DNA of 64,000 bases from contig NZ_MKKH01000011.1 in assembly GCF_001942335.1 (NCBI RefSeq), forward strand, positions 124,001-188,000, given 5' to 3'. A program made the translations under genes and the position numbers. Each line of letters opens with the position of its first letter. Within the stretch, counting starts at the first letter, position 1. Positions 48,509-57,437 of this stretch are shown here, in pieces. This DNA is from Cellulosimicrobium sp. CUA-896 (GTDB taxonomy: Bacteria; Actinomycetota; Actinomycetes; Actinomycetales; Cellulomonadaceae). Below the pieces are notes generated by a model. That model had not been told where the DNA came from. It did not search any database and was given only the letters and a program-made list of their open reading frames with translations.

Positions 48509-50762
48509 CAAACGCACGGGCGGTTTCCTCCGGGGACTGATCATTGTCGCAGTCATCGGTGTGTGGATGGGCATCGGCGCGCTCGGGGGGCAGGCGCAGG
48601 GGCGCCTGAGCACCGTGCAGACCAACGACGCCGCGGCCTTCCTGCCCGCGAGCGCCGAGTCGACGCGCGCCGCCGAGCTCGCCCAGGACTTCGTCGACAG
48701 CGAGGCGCTGCCCGCCCTCGTCGTCGCGACGACGGGTGACGGGTCGGCCCTCGACCCGGATGACCTCGCCGCGCTCGAGGCCTACGCCGCCGCGGTCCCC
48801 GACGCCCCCCTCGCGGGCACGGAGGGCGACGAGCCGGGCACGGTCGGGGACGTGTCCGTCGCGGACCCCGTCGTCGTGCCGTCCGAGGACGGCGAGGCGG
48901 CGCTCGTCGTCGTCTCCCTGGACGCCGCGGTCGCGTCCGACCGCGTGGGCGCCGAGGAGGACAGCATCAGCGAGCTCGCCGTGGGCGCGCTGCGCGACCT
49001 CGCCGCCGCGGACGGCGCGGACGGCGGTCTCGCCGGCAGCGGGCTGGACGTCTCCGTGACCGGTCCGGCGGGCTTCGTGGCCGACCTCGTCACGGCGTTC
49101 GGCGGCATCGACACCGTCCTCCTGCTCGTCGCGCTCGGCGCGGTGCTGGTGATCCTCGCCGTCGTCTACCGCTCGCCGGTCCTGCCGTTCCTCGTCATCC
49201 TCACCGCGGTCCTCGCCCTGACGCTGGCCGGGCTCGTCGTCTACCACCTCGCCGCGAACGACGTGCTGACGCTCAACGGCCAGTCCCAGGGCATCCTGTC
49301 GATCCTCGTCGTCGGGGCCGCCGTCGACTACTCGCTCCTCGTCGTCGCGCGCTACCGCGAGGAGCTGCGCACCGTGCGCTCGACCGTGACCGCGCTGCGC
49401 CGCGCCGTGCGCGCGTCGGTCGAGCCCGTCGCCGCGAGCGCGGGCACCGTGATCGCCGGGCTGCTCTGCCTGCTGCTGTCCGACCTGTCGTCGAACCGCA
49501 GCCTCGGGCCCGTCGCCGCCATCGGCATCGCGGCGGCCTTCGTCGCGGCGCTGACCCTGCTGCCCGCGCTCCTGCTCGTCGCGGGTCAGCGGTCCCGCGC
49601 GCTGTTCTGGCCGCGCATGCCCCGCTTCGCCGGAGACCACGCCGTGGAGGCCGAGGCGGCGACGGAGAGCGACGTCCGCGTCGACGTCGAGGGGCACGGC
49701 GTCTGGTCGCGGGTCGCGAGCTTCGTGGGCCGCCACGACCGCCGGGTGTGGGTCGTCACCGCCGTCGTGCTCGCCGCGTGCGCCGCCTTCGTCCCGACCC
49801 TGGACGCCGACGGCACCGGGGACTCCGAGGTCTTCCTCACCCAGGTCGACTCGGTCGACGGCGAGGAGGTGCTCACCGAGCACTTCGAGGGCGTCTCCGC
49901 CCAGCCGGTCACGGTCGTCGCGCCCGAGGAGGACCTGCAGGCCGTGGTGGACGCTACCGCGGCCGCCGACGGCGTCGCGGCGGCGGCCCCCGTGACCGAC
50001 CAGCCCGCCGCCGCGCCCGGCGCGCCGGCGCAGGGCGACCCGCTGGTCGTCGACGGGCGGGTGCGCGTCGACGTGACCACCGACGCGCCGTCGGACAGCC
50101 AGGAGGCGGTCGAGACGGTGTCCGCCGTGCGCGACGCCGTCCACGACGTCTCGCCCGAGGCGCTCGTCGGAGGAGCCGCGGCCGAACGCCTCGACACGCA
50201 GCTCGCCGGTCAGCGCGACCTGCGGGTCATCGTCCCCGTCGTGCTCGCCGTGATCCTGGTCATCCTCGTGCTGCTGCTGCGGTCGGTGCTCGCCCCGGTG
50301 CTGCTCGTCGCGGCCAACGTGCTGTCCTTCGGCGCGGCGCTCGGCGTCGGCGCGCTGGTGTTCGAGCACGTCCTCGGCTTCCCCGGCGCGGACCCCGCGG
50401 TGCCGCTCTACGCGTTCTGCTTCCTCGTCGCGCTCGGGGTGGACTACTCGATCTTCCTCATGACCCGGGTGCGCGAGGAGAGCCTGCGGGTGGGGACCCG
50501 GCGCGGCGTCCTGCGGGCGCTCGCGGTCACGGGGTCGGTCATCACGTCGGCGGGCGTCGTGCTCGCGACGACGTTCGCGGCGCTCGGGATCATCCCGCTG
50601 CTGTTCCTCGCGCAGATCGCGTTCCTCGTCGCGTTCGGCGTGCTCCTCGACACGCTGGTGGTGCGCAGCCTGCTCGTGCCGGCGCTCGTGCACGACGTCG
50701 GGCGTCGGTCGTGGTGGCCCAGCGCGCTCGGCCGCGCGGACCGGGGCCGGGCGGCGGCGTGA
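48501..50762 (+). CDS. MMPL/RND-family transporter
   Basis: 753 residues. Two halves, each with a first helix, a large external domain and five clustered helices. The first cluster contains GAAVDYSLLVVARYREELR and the second ALGVDYSIFLMTRVREE, the conserved Asp-Tyr of proton-coupled MmpL proteins. Such pumps export lipids or drugs. The ATG has no SD and lies inside the palindrome. The preceding regulator gene is divergent. Confidence 0.9.
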   Translation: MLSKRTGGFLRGLIIVAVIGVWMGIGALGGQAQGRLSTVQTNDAAAFLPASAESTRAAELAQDFVDSEALPALVVATTGDGSALDPDDLAALEAYAAAVPDAPLAGTEGDEPGTVGDVSVADPVVVPSEDGEAALVVVSLDAAVASDRVGAEEDSISELAVGALRDLAAADGADGGLAGSGLDVSVTGPAGFVADLVTAFGGIDTVLLLVALGAVLVILAVVYRSPVLPFLVILTAVLALTLAGLVVYHLAANDVLTLNGQSQGILSILVVGAAVDYSLLVVARYREELRTVRSTVTALRRAVRASVEPVAASAGTVIAGLLCLLLSDLSSNRSLGPVAAIGIAAAFVAALTLLPALLLVAGQRSRALFWPRMPRFAGDHAVEAEAATESDVRVDVEGHGVWSRVASFVGRHDRRVWVVTAVVLAACAAFVPTLDADGTGDSEVFLTQVDSVDGEEVLTEHFEGVSAQPVTVVAPEEDLQAVVDATAAADGVAAAAPVTDQPAAAPGAPAQGDPLVVDGRVRVDVTTDAPSDSQEAVETVSAVRDAVHDVSPEALVGGAAAERLDTQLAGQRDLRVIVPVVLAVILVILVLLLRSVLAPVLLVAANVLSFGAALGVGALVFEHVLGFPGADPAVPLYAFCFLVALGVDYSIFLMTRVREESLRVGTRRGVLRALAVTGSVITSAGVVLATTFAALGIIPLLFLAQIAFLVAFGVLLDTLVVRSLLVPALVHDVGRRSWWPSALGRADRGRAAA

Positions 50763-50768
50763 GCCGCG

Positions 50769-51485
50769 TCAGCCGACCGGCAGCGGCTCGGCCGGGCAGT
50801 CGCGGAGCACCGCGGTCATCGCGTCGGACTCCTCCGGCGTGACGGCCAGCCCGTAGTCGGTCTTCACGGCGATCCGGCGGGCCACGTACGGGCAGCGGGA
50901 CGCGTGGTCGGGCGGCAGCCAGGAGGCCGCGTCCCGCGCGCCCTTCGCGCGGGTCGCCGCGTCGGCGGCGGGCAGGAGGTTCAGCGGGTCGTTCGCGAAC
51001 CGTTCCCGCGTCGCGTCGTCCCAGGCCCGGGCCCCGGTGCGCCAGGCCTCGAGCAGCGCGACCACGTGGTCGACGGCGACGTCGTCGCCCGCGGCGGTGC
51101 CCCGGTGGTACGCGAGGGCCTCGCCCGTGTACGGGTCGACGAACGTGCCCGTGCGGACCTGGCACGGCACCCCGTGCGGGGAGTACGTCGCGTTCGCGAG
51201 GTCGCGGGACAGGGCGTCGTCGCGGGCGTCGCAGCCGTCCCCGTCGGCGTCGGTCCACGCCGTGCCGAAGGCCGTGCGTGCGTAGCCGGCGCCGGGCCCG
51301 GCGCTCGCGACCGGGAGCCGTCCGAGGGCGTCCAGCGCGCTGCCCGGGAGAGGTCCGGCCGGTTCCGCGTCGTTCGCGACCGAGCGCTCGCCGAGCACGT
51401 TCGCCAGCACGATGAGCAGCGCGAGCGAGATGAGCGCGTAGCGCAGGACGGTCCGGCGAGGGACCCGACGACGCGTGGCGCTCAA
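50769..51485 (-). CDS. Secreted HNH nuclease, DUF1524-like
   Basis: 238 residues. One N-terminal hydrophobic helix (ALISLALLIVLANVL) acts as anchor or signal. The domain has DADGDGCDARDDALSRD, then the His motif DDVAVDHVVALLEAWRTGA, then NDPLNLLPA, typical of the DUF1524/GmrSD-related HNH proteins secreted by actinobacteria. It may degrade nucleic acid outside the cell. The TTG at 51485 is the only start before the helix, with GGAAGG nine bases upstream. Its stop is only a few bases from the convergent MMPL stop. Confidence 0.82.
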   Translation of the reverse strand: MSATRRRVPRRTVLRYALISLALLIVLANVLGERSVANDAEPAGPLPGSALDALGRLPVASAGPGAGYARTAFGTAWTDADGDGCDARDDALSRDLANATYSPHGVPCQVRTGTFVDPYTGEALAYHRGTAAGDDVAVDHVVALLEAWRTGARAWDDATRERFANDPLNLLPAADAATRAKGARDAASWLPPDHASRCPYVARRIAVKTDYGLAVTPEESDAMTAVLRDCPAEPLPVG

Positions 51486-51676
51486 CGGACCGAACCTTCC
51501 CCACGACGACACCCGGCACGACCGTGCGAGGCGGCACGGAGGAGACCATACCGGAACAACAGGCGCAATTCGCCACCTCGTCGAGATGCGGCCGGACGTC
51601 GTGGGTCGGTCGTCGCCCACTGTCGGCACACGCCGCGCGCTCGTGCCCCGGCAACCGGCTGCGCGCGACGGGCCGT

Positions 51677-51682
51677 TAGATT
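51677..51682 (+). promoter_or_regulatory. -10 box of the Gfo/Idh gene
   Basis: TAGATT, seven bases before the ATG at 51690. Confidence 0.5.
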
Positions 51683-51689
51683 GGGCGCC

Positions 51690-52730
51690 ATGCACAGCGC
51701 TGGTCGTCCGCTCAGGGTCGGGATCGTCGGGTACGGGGGAGCGGGGCGCGGCATCCACGCACGTCTCGTCCGCGAGGCCGGGCACACGGTCACGGCGGTC
51801 GTCGTCCGCTCGTCGGAGCGGCGCGCCGCGGCCGCCGAGGACTGGCCGGGCGTGCACCTGCACGACGACCTCGCCGCGCTGGTCGCCGACCGCGCGGCCT
51901 ACGACGTCGTGGTGGTCGCGAGCCCCTCGGGACTGCACGCGGAGCACGCGACGGCTCTCGCCGCCGCGGGCGTCCCCGTCGTCGTCGACAAGCCCGTGGC
52001 GCTCGACGCCGGGTCCGCGCGCGCCGTCGTCGAGGCCGCGCACGCCGCCCGGACGCCGCTCACGGTGTTCCAGAACCGGCGCTGGGACCCCGAGCAGCTC
52101 ACGCTCCGGGCGGTCCTCGAGCGCGGCGACCTCGGTACCGTGCACACCTTCGAGCGGCGCTGGGAGCGCTGGCGGCCCGTGCCCCAGCAGCGCTGGAAGG
52201 AGAACGACCCCGTGGGCGGAGGGCTCCTGCTCGACCTGGGGCCCCACCTCGTCGACTCCGCGACGCAGCTCTTCGGGCCCGTGACGTCCGTGTGGGCGGA
52301 GCTGCGGGCGCACACCACGCCGACCGAGGACGACGTGTTCCTCGTGCTCCACCACGCGCCCGACGCGGCCGGGAGCGAGGTCGTCAGCCGCCTGTGGGCC
52401 GGCTCGGTCGTCGGTGCGCCCGGCCCGCGCACGCGCGTGCTGGGCACGGCGGGCGCGTACGTCGTGACCACCTTCGAGAACGACGCGTCGCCCTTCGAGG
52501 TCTTCGACGACGACGCACCGACGGGCACGGAGGGCTGGCTGACGCACGGTCGCGAGCGCACCCCCGTCCCCCGGGCGGAGGGCGGGCACGCCGACTTCTA
52601 CCGGGCCGTGGCGGCCTGGCTCCTCCAGGACGGGCCCGTGCCCGTCGACCCGCGCGACACGGTGCGCACGGCCGAGGTGCTCGACGCCGCCCGTCGCAGC
52701 GCGCGCGAGGGACGCCGGATCGAGGTGTGA
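51690..52730 (+). CDS. Gfo/Idh/MocA-family oxidoreductase
   Basis: 346 residues. Rossmann domain LRVGIVGYGGAGRGIHARLV, then the conserved VVVDKPVALDA with the catalytic lysine; GGGLLLDLGPHLVDSATQLFG carries the Asp and His of the second domain. NAD(P)-dependent oxidation of a sugar or similar ligand is expected; the substrate is not inferable. No sugar transporter nearby. Confidence 0.88.
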   Translation: MHSAGRPLRVGIVGYGGAGRGIHARLVREAGHTVTAVVVRSSERRAAAAEDWPGVHLHDDLAALVADRAAYDVVVVASPSGLHAEHATALAAAGVPVVVDKPVALDAGSARAVVEAAHAARTPLTVFQNRRWDPEQLTLRAVLERGDLGTVHTFERRWERWRPVPQQRWKENDPVGGGLLLDLGPHLVDSATQLFGPVTSVWAELRAHTTPTEDDVFLVLHHAPDAAGSEVVSRLWAGSVVGAPGPRTRVLGTAGAYVVTTFENDASPFEVFDDDAPTGTEGWLTHGRERTPVPRAEGGHADFYRAVAAWLLQDGPVPVDPRDTVRTAEVLDAARRSAREGRRIEV

Positions 52731-52814
52731 GCCGGGCGGGCGCCCCCGCGGCGCGCCGGGCGCAGCCTGTGGACGGAGCCGCCAGGGGCGCCCCGATGCG
52801 GTGAGATGGGCACC

Positions 52815-53717
52815 ATGCCTGTCGCGCCCGCGCCCCGACCGCACCCCCGTCGTCGTGCCGGCCGGGCCGCCGACCTGCGCTCCGACCTGCGCTCCGACCT
52901 GCGCTTCGACCTGCGCTCCGACCTGCGCTCCGACCCGGGCGGCGACCCGCGCGGCGACGGCCGGGACGCCGCCGCGGTCCCGGCGGACGAGCTCCGGGCG
53001 GTGCTCGGGGCGCAGGGCTGGCACGTACGCCCACGCCCCGGCGCGCCGGGCGGTCTCGTCGCGCGCGACGCCTCCGGGACGGAGTGCACCGTCGACGTCG
53101 TCCGTGTCCCGGACGACCCCACGGCGCGCGCCGCTCTCGTCGCACACCTCGACGCGCTGGCGCGCGAGGAGGAGCACCTCGCCGCCGTCCGCGCCGTGGT
53201 CGAGGCCGGGGACGCGGCGCTCGCCGTCCTCACCGACGACGTCGAGGGTCTGCGGCTCGACGAGCTCGCGGCCGCGCGCGGTCCGTTCTCGCCCGGCGAG
53301 GCGGTGACCGTGCTCGTCCCCGTCGCGCAGGCGCTCGCCGCCCTGCACCGCACCGGGCGGGTCCACGGGCACCTCGACGCGGGTGCGGTGACGCTCTCCC
53401 CGGACGGCCGTGCGGTGGTGCACCCGCCGCTCGAGCCGGCCGCGGGGACGCCCGCGGACGACGTGCGCGACCTGGCCCGGCTCGCGCTCGACCTCGTCCC
53501 GCCGCCCGCCTCGAGCCACCCGACGTCGCGAGGAGCGGCGCCGGGCCCGGCGGACGAGCGCGCCCTGGCCGCGCTGCACGCGGAGCTCGTCGCCGCTCTG
53601 CGCGACGACCCCGAGGCACGGCCCGCCGCGGGCACGTTCGCCGCCCGCTGCTACGACGCGGCCGAGCCGCGACCGGTCACGATGCCCGACCCGGCGCGGC
53701 TCGTCGCGGTCGCCTGA
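52815..53717 (+). CDS. Protein-kinase-like pseudokinase
   Basis: 300 residues. After a repetitive N-terminus, residues about 75-290 look like a protein-kinase fold: LDALAREEEHLAAVRAVVEAG, VLVPVAQALAALHRTGRVHGHL, DAGAVTLSPDGRAVV and a helix DDVRDLARLALDLV. The catalytic-loop HRD is replaced by HGH, the following asparagine by alanine, and no DFG is visible. So it should be inactive and act as a binding scaffold. The next gene, a membrane protein, starts 84 bases later. Confidence 0.6.
   Translation: MPVAPAPRPHPRRRAGRAADLRSDLRSDLRFDLRSDLRSDPGGDPRGDGRDAAAVPADELRAVLGAQGWHVRPRPGAPGGLVARDASGTECTVDVVRVPDDPTARAALVAHLDALAREEEHLAAVRAVVEAGDAALAVLTDDVEGLRLDELAAARGPFSPGEAVTVLVPVAQALAALHRTGRVHGHLDAGAVTLSPDGRAVVHPPLEPAAGTPADDVRDLARLALDLVPPPASSHPTSRGAAPGPADERALAALHAELVAALRDDPEARPAAGTFAARCYDAAEPRPVTMPDPARLVAVA
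52871..52930 (+). repeat. 12-base tandem repeat, five copies
   Basis: Unit GACCTGCGCTCC encodes the tetrapeptide DLRS; the third copy has TTC for TCC. Sits in the N-terminal codons of the pseudokinase gene. Confidence 0.95.
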
Positions 53718-53800
53718 GCGGGGGCACGAGGCGTCCGGCGGGGGAGCGGGGCGCCACGCGTGCGGCGACGGCGCGTGCTGCGACGGCGCGTGCTGCGACG

Positions 53801-54469
53801 ATGCCCGCCGCGACGTCGCGCGTCGCACCGCACCGTGCGCGGTCCGCGACCAGGCGGAGCGCGCGACGAGGTGGTGGCGTCGTCGTCCGGCGAGGGAGCG
53901 CCCCACGGGCGTGGCGTGCGGTGCTCGTGCCGCTCGGCGTCGTCGTGGGGTGCGCGGTGCTCGTGCTCGTCGGGGTGCGGGTGACCGGGGACGACGACCC
54001 GGCGCCGGCGACGTCGGTCGAGCGCGCCGCCGGTGCCGGGACGGAGCGGGCGGCGGCGCGGGAGGGGGCGTCGTCCCCCGCGGACCCCACGACCGACCGC
54101 ACCGACCCGCTCGCCGCCGCCCGCGAGCTCACGGAACGGCGCCTGGCGCTCCTGACGGGCGGCACGGGCGACCTCGGCTCCGTCGTCGTGGCCGGCTCTC
54201 CCGCCGAGACGACCGACGCGGCGCTGCTCACGGAGCTCGAGGACGTCGAGGTGCTCGGTGCGCGCGCCGACGTCTTCGCGGTGCGCGCGGCCGGCGACGC
54301 AGCGTCCGGACCGGCCGACGAGGCCGTCGTCGAGGTGGACTACGCCGTCGACGCCCACCGCCAGCGGACGGGCGGCGAGGACGTCCAGGTCCCGCGGGCC
54401 CCGCGCACCACGGTCGTGCTCGTCCTGCGCTGGACCGACGTGGGCTGGCGGGTCGCCGAGGTGCGCTGA
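53801..54469 (+). CDS. Single-pass membrane protein of unknown function
   Basis: 222 residues. A basic N-terminus, one membrane helix near residues 42-62 (AVLVPLGVVVGCAVLVLVGV), a low-complexity linker, and an external alpha/beta domain ending TTVVLVLRWTDVGWRVAEVR that is reminiscent of small NTF2-like domains. No family recognised. The ATG at 53801 is the only start in this frame after the preceding stop; the bases before it hold a GCGACGGCGCGTGCT-like repeat. Likely partner of the pseudokinase by proximity. Confidence 0.6.
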   Translation: MPAATSRVAPHRARSATRRSARRGGGVVVRRGSAPRAWRAVLVPLGVVVGCAVLVLVGVRVTGDDDPAPATSVERAAGAGTERAAAREGASSPADPTTDRTDPLAAARELTERRLALLTGGTGDLGSVVVAGSPAETTDAALLTELEDVEVLGARADVFAVRAAGDAASGPADEAVVEVDYAVDAHRQRTGGEDVQVPRAPRTTVVLVLRWTDVGWRVAEVR

Positions 54470-54548
54470 TCGCCCCGGACGAGCGTCCCGGACGAGCGGC
54501 GGGGGCCGCGCCGGGCGGATCGGCGCCCGGCGGCCCGGGACAGCGGCG

Positions 54549-55439
54549 TCAGCGGCAGAGCACCCGCCGGGCGGCGGTGTCGAGGTCGGCGTCGGCGAAC
54601 GCGAACCCGCTGGCCTCGAGGACCGTCGGCCGCGCGCGCTGGGAACCGAGGATGTCCGTCGCGAGCTCGCCGAGCACGACCTGCAGCGCGAGGGCCGGGA
54701 CGCGCACCACGGCCGGGCGGTGCAGCGCACGGGCCAGGGCGCGCGTCACGTCCGCGTTGGTCGCCGGTGCGGGCGCGCACAGGTTCACGGGCCCGTGGAC
54801 CGGGGCCGTGAGCAGGTGGCACAGCGCGGACACCTCGTCGCGCAGCGTGATCCAGCTCCAGTACTGCGTCCCGCGGCCGAGGGGCCCGCCGACGCCGAGC
54901 CGCAGGAACGGCAGCAGCCGGCCGAGCGCGCCCCCGTCGGGCGTCAGGACGATCCCCGTCCGGGCGTGCACGACCCGGGCCCCCGCCTCCTCGGCCGGTC
55001 GGGTCGCGGCCTCCCAGTCACGCACGAGGTGGGCGAGGAACCCCTCGCCGGAGGACGACGTCTCGGTGAGCACCTGGGCGCCCCGGTCGCCGTAGTAGCC
55101 GATCGCCGAGCCCTGCACCAGGACGGGCACCGGGACGTCGAGACGCGCCATCGTGCGGGCGAGCAGCCCTGCCGTGCGGGTCCGCGACGTGAGCAGCTCG
55201 CGCTTGTAGGCGCTGGTCCAGCGCCGGTCGCCGATCCCCGCGCCCGCCAGGTTGACGACCGCGTCCGCGCCCTCGAGCGCCGCCGGGTCGAGGACGCCGC
55301 CGTCGGGGTCCCACTCACGCTCGTGCGCCGCCTGCGGCGCTCGGCGCACGAGGCGACGCACGTGGTGCCCCTCGGCCCGCAGCCGTTCGAGCAGCTTGCT
55401 CCCGATGAGCCCGTGGGAGCCCGCCACGACGATGTCCAT
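54549..55439 (-). CDS. TIGR01777-family NAD-dependent epimerase
   Basis: 296 residues. Extended SDR: VVAGSHGLIGSKLLERLRAEG at the N-terminus, VVNLAGAGIGDRRWT, SAIGYYGDRG and the C-terminal DUF1731 region. Substrate unknown in bacteria. In M. tuberculosis the homologue Rv2216 also sits between dlaT and lipB. ATG at 55439, seven bases after TACGGT. Confidence 0.9.
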   Translation of the reverse strand: MDIVVAGSHGLIGSKLLERLRAEGHHVRRLVRRAPQAAHEREWDPDGGVLDPAALEGADAVVNLAGAGIGDRRWTSAYKRELLTSRTRTAGLLARTMARLDVPVPVLVQGSAIGYYGDRGAQVLTETSSSGEGFLAHLVRDWEAATRPAEEAGARVVHARTGIVLTPDGGALGRLLPFLRLGVGGPLGRGTQYWSWITLRDEVSALCHLLTAPVHGPVNLCAPAPATNADVTRALARALHRPAVVRVPALALQVVLGELATDILGSQRARPTVLEASGFAFADADLDTAARRVLCR

Positions 55440-55446
55440 GGAGGTC

Positions 55447-55452
55447 ACCGTA
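55447..55452 (-). promoter_or_regulatory. -10 box of the epimerase gene
   Basis: TACGGT on the minus strand, seven bases before the ATG at 55439. Confidence 0.4.
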
Positions 55453-55507
55453 CGGGCCGTCGGCGCCGGGGACACCGCTGGGGCCGGGCGCGCCGGAGGG
55501 GGACGGC

Positions 55508-55542
55508 CGAGGGCCCCGACCGCGCGGCGGTCGGGGCCCTCG
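55508..55542. terminator. Terminator after sucB
   Basis: 16-base perfect inverted repeat with a 3-base loop, 18 bases past the E2 stop. Confidence 0.8.
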
Positions 55543-55559
55543 ACGGGACGTCCCGGGTG

Positions 55560-57407
55560 TCAGAGGCCGATCTCGGCCTCGAACGCACCCTCCTCGATAC
55601 GGTTCTTGATCGCGGTGAGGAAGCGTGCGGCGTCCGCGCCGTCGACCAGGCGGTGGTCGTAGGAGAGGAAGACGAAGCACGTCGAGCGGATGCCGATCGT
55701 GTCGTTCCCGTCCTCGTCGGTCACGACGACGGCGCGCTTGGTGATCGTGCCCGTGCCGAGGATCGCGACCTGGCCCACCGGGACGATGGGCGTGTCGAAG
55801 ACCGCGCCGCCGGAGCCGGTGTTCGTGATGGTGAACGTCGCGCCGGCGAGCTCGTCGGGGCCCACCTTGTTGGCGCGGGTACGGGCACCGAGGTCCGCGA
55901 TCTTGCGCGCGATGCCGGCGAGGTTGAGGTCGCCGGCGTCCTTGATCACCGGCACGACGAGGCCGCGCTCGGTGTCCACGGCGATGCCGACGTTCTCCTG
56001 CGGGTGGTAGACGATCTCGTCCTCGCCGAAGGTCGCGTTGATCTTCGGGAAGGCCTTGAGCGCCTCCACGGCCGCCAGCGTGAAGAACGGCAGGAACGTG
56101 AGGTTCGCACCCTCGCGCGCCTTGAAGTCCGCCTTCGCGCGGTTGCGCAGGGCGGCGACGCGCGTGACGTCCACCTCGACGGCCGTCGTGAGCTGGGCCT
56201 GGGTGCTCAGCGCCTCGACCATGCGGCTGGCCACGAGCCGGCGCAGGCGGCTCGTCTTCTCCGTCGTGCCGCGCAGCGGCGAGACGGCCGGGACGGACGG
56301 CTTCTTGGCGCCGGCCGGTGCGGCCGCGGGTTCCGCCGCCGCGGGCGCCGTCGACTCCTCGGCCTTGCGCGCCGCCTCGAGGACGTCCTCCTTGCGGATG
56401 CGTCCGCCGACGCCCGTGCCCTCGAGCGACGAGAGGTCGACGCCCTTCTCCGCCGCGAGCTTGCGCACGAGCGGCGTGAGGTAGGTCCCGCCCGCCTTCG
56501 CGGCCGGTGCCGGGGTCGCGCCGGGTGCGGACGGCGCCGACTTCTGCTCGCCACCCTGCGGCTCCTGCGTCGAGGCGGTCTGCGGGGCCGAGGGGGTGCT
56601 CTCCTGGGCGGCCTGCGCCGGCACGTCCGCCTCGGAGGCGGGCGTCTCGGCCTCCGCCGGGGAGGCCTCCTGGCGCGGCTCCTGCTGCGTCGGCGCCTCG
56701 GGGGCCGGCTGCTCGGCCGGCTGCTCGGGCTCCGACGCCCCGGCGGACCGCCCGGCGGGGGCCCCCGAGCCGACGATCGCCAGGACGGCGCCGACGTCGA
56801 CGGTCTCGTCCTCCTGGACGAGGATCTGCTGCACGGTGCCGGCCACGGGGGACGGGACCTCCGTGTCGACCTTGTCGGTCGAGACCTCGAGCAGCGGCTC
56901 GTCGACCTCGACGGTGTCGCCGACCGACTTCAGCCACCGGGTCACGGTGCCCTCGGTCACCGACTCGCCGAGCGCGGGGAGCTTGATCTCCTCGCCGCCG
57001 CCGTCCGCGGGCGCGGTGTCCGCGGCGGGAGCCTGCTCCTGCTGGGGCTGCGCCTCCTGCTGGGGCTGCTCCTGGCCCTGGGACTGCTCGGCCGGGGCCT
57101 CCGGCTGCTCAGGGGCCTCCTCCTGCTGCGGCTCCTCGGCCTGGGCGGGCGCGGCGTCGCCGCCGCCCTCTCCCGACCCGACCACGGCGAGGTTCGCGCC
57201 GACCTCGACGGTCTCGTCCTCCTGGACGAGGATCTGCTCGAGCACGCCCGCCACGGGCGAGGGGATCTCGGTGTCGACCTTGTCGGTCGAGACCTCGAGC
57301 AGCGGCTCGTCGACCTCCACGGTGTCGCCGACGGACTTGAGCCACCGGGTGACGGTTCCCTCGGTGACGGACTCGCCGAGCGCCGGCATCTGCACGTTCT
57401 CAGACAT
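55560..57407 (-). CDS. sucB: Dihydrolipoamide acyltransferase (E2) with two lipoyl domains
   Basis: 615 residues. Two nearly identical lipoyl domains carry the modified lysines K43 and K179, each in VSTDKVDTE. Between and after them are glutamine/proline/alanine-rich linkers. A peripheral-subunit-binding domain follows at about 305-350 ([19 protein letters not shown]), then the catalytic domain with [14 protein letters not shown]. Annotated SucB by tradition, but in actinobacteria this protein serves the pyruvate dehydrogenase complex (DlaT). Transcribed with lpd, 30 bases apart. Confidence 0.95.
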   Translation of the reverse strand: MSENVQMPALGESVTEGTVTRWLKSVGDTVEVDEPLLEVSTDKVDTEIPSPVAGVLEQILVQEDETVEVGANLAVVGSGEGGGDAAPAQAEEPQQEEAPEQPEAPAEQSQGQEQPQQEAQPQQEQAPAADTAPADGGGEEIKLPALGESVTEGTVTRWLKSVGDTVEVDEPLLEVSTDKVDTEVPSPVAGTVQQILVQEDETVDVGAVLAIVGSGAPAGRSAGASEPEQPAEQPAPEAPTQQEPRQEASPAEAETPASEADVPAQAAQESTPSAPQTASTQEPQGGEQKSAPSAPGATPAPAAKAGGTYLTPLVRKLAAEKGVDLSSLEGTGVGGRIRKEDVLEAARKAEESTAPAAAEPAAAPAGAKKPSVPAVSPLRGTTEKTSRLRRLVASRMVEALSTQAQLTTAVEVDVTRVAALRNRAKADFKAREGANLTFLPFFTLAAVEALKAFPKINATFGEDEIVYHPQENVGIAVDTERGLVVPVIKDAGDLNLAGIARKIADLGARTRANKVGPDELAGATFTITNTGSGGAVFDTPIVPVGQVAILGTGTITKRAVVVTDEDGNDTIGIRSTCFVFLSYDHRLVDGADAARFLTAIKNRIEEGAFEAEIGL

Positions 57408-57437
57408 GACCTGCCTGGTCTCCTTCGATGTTCGGGG

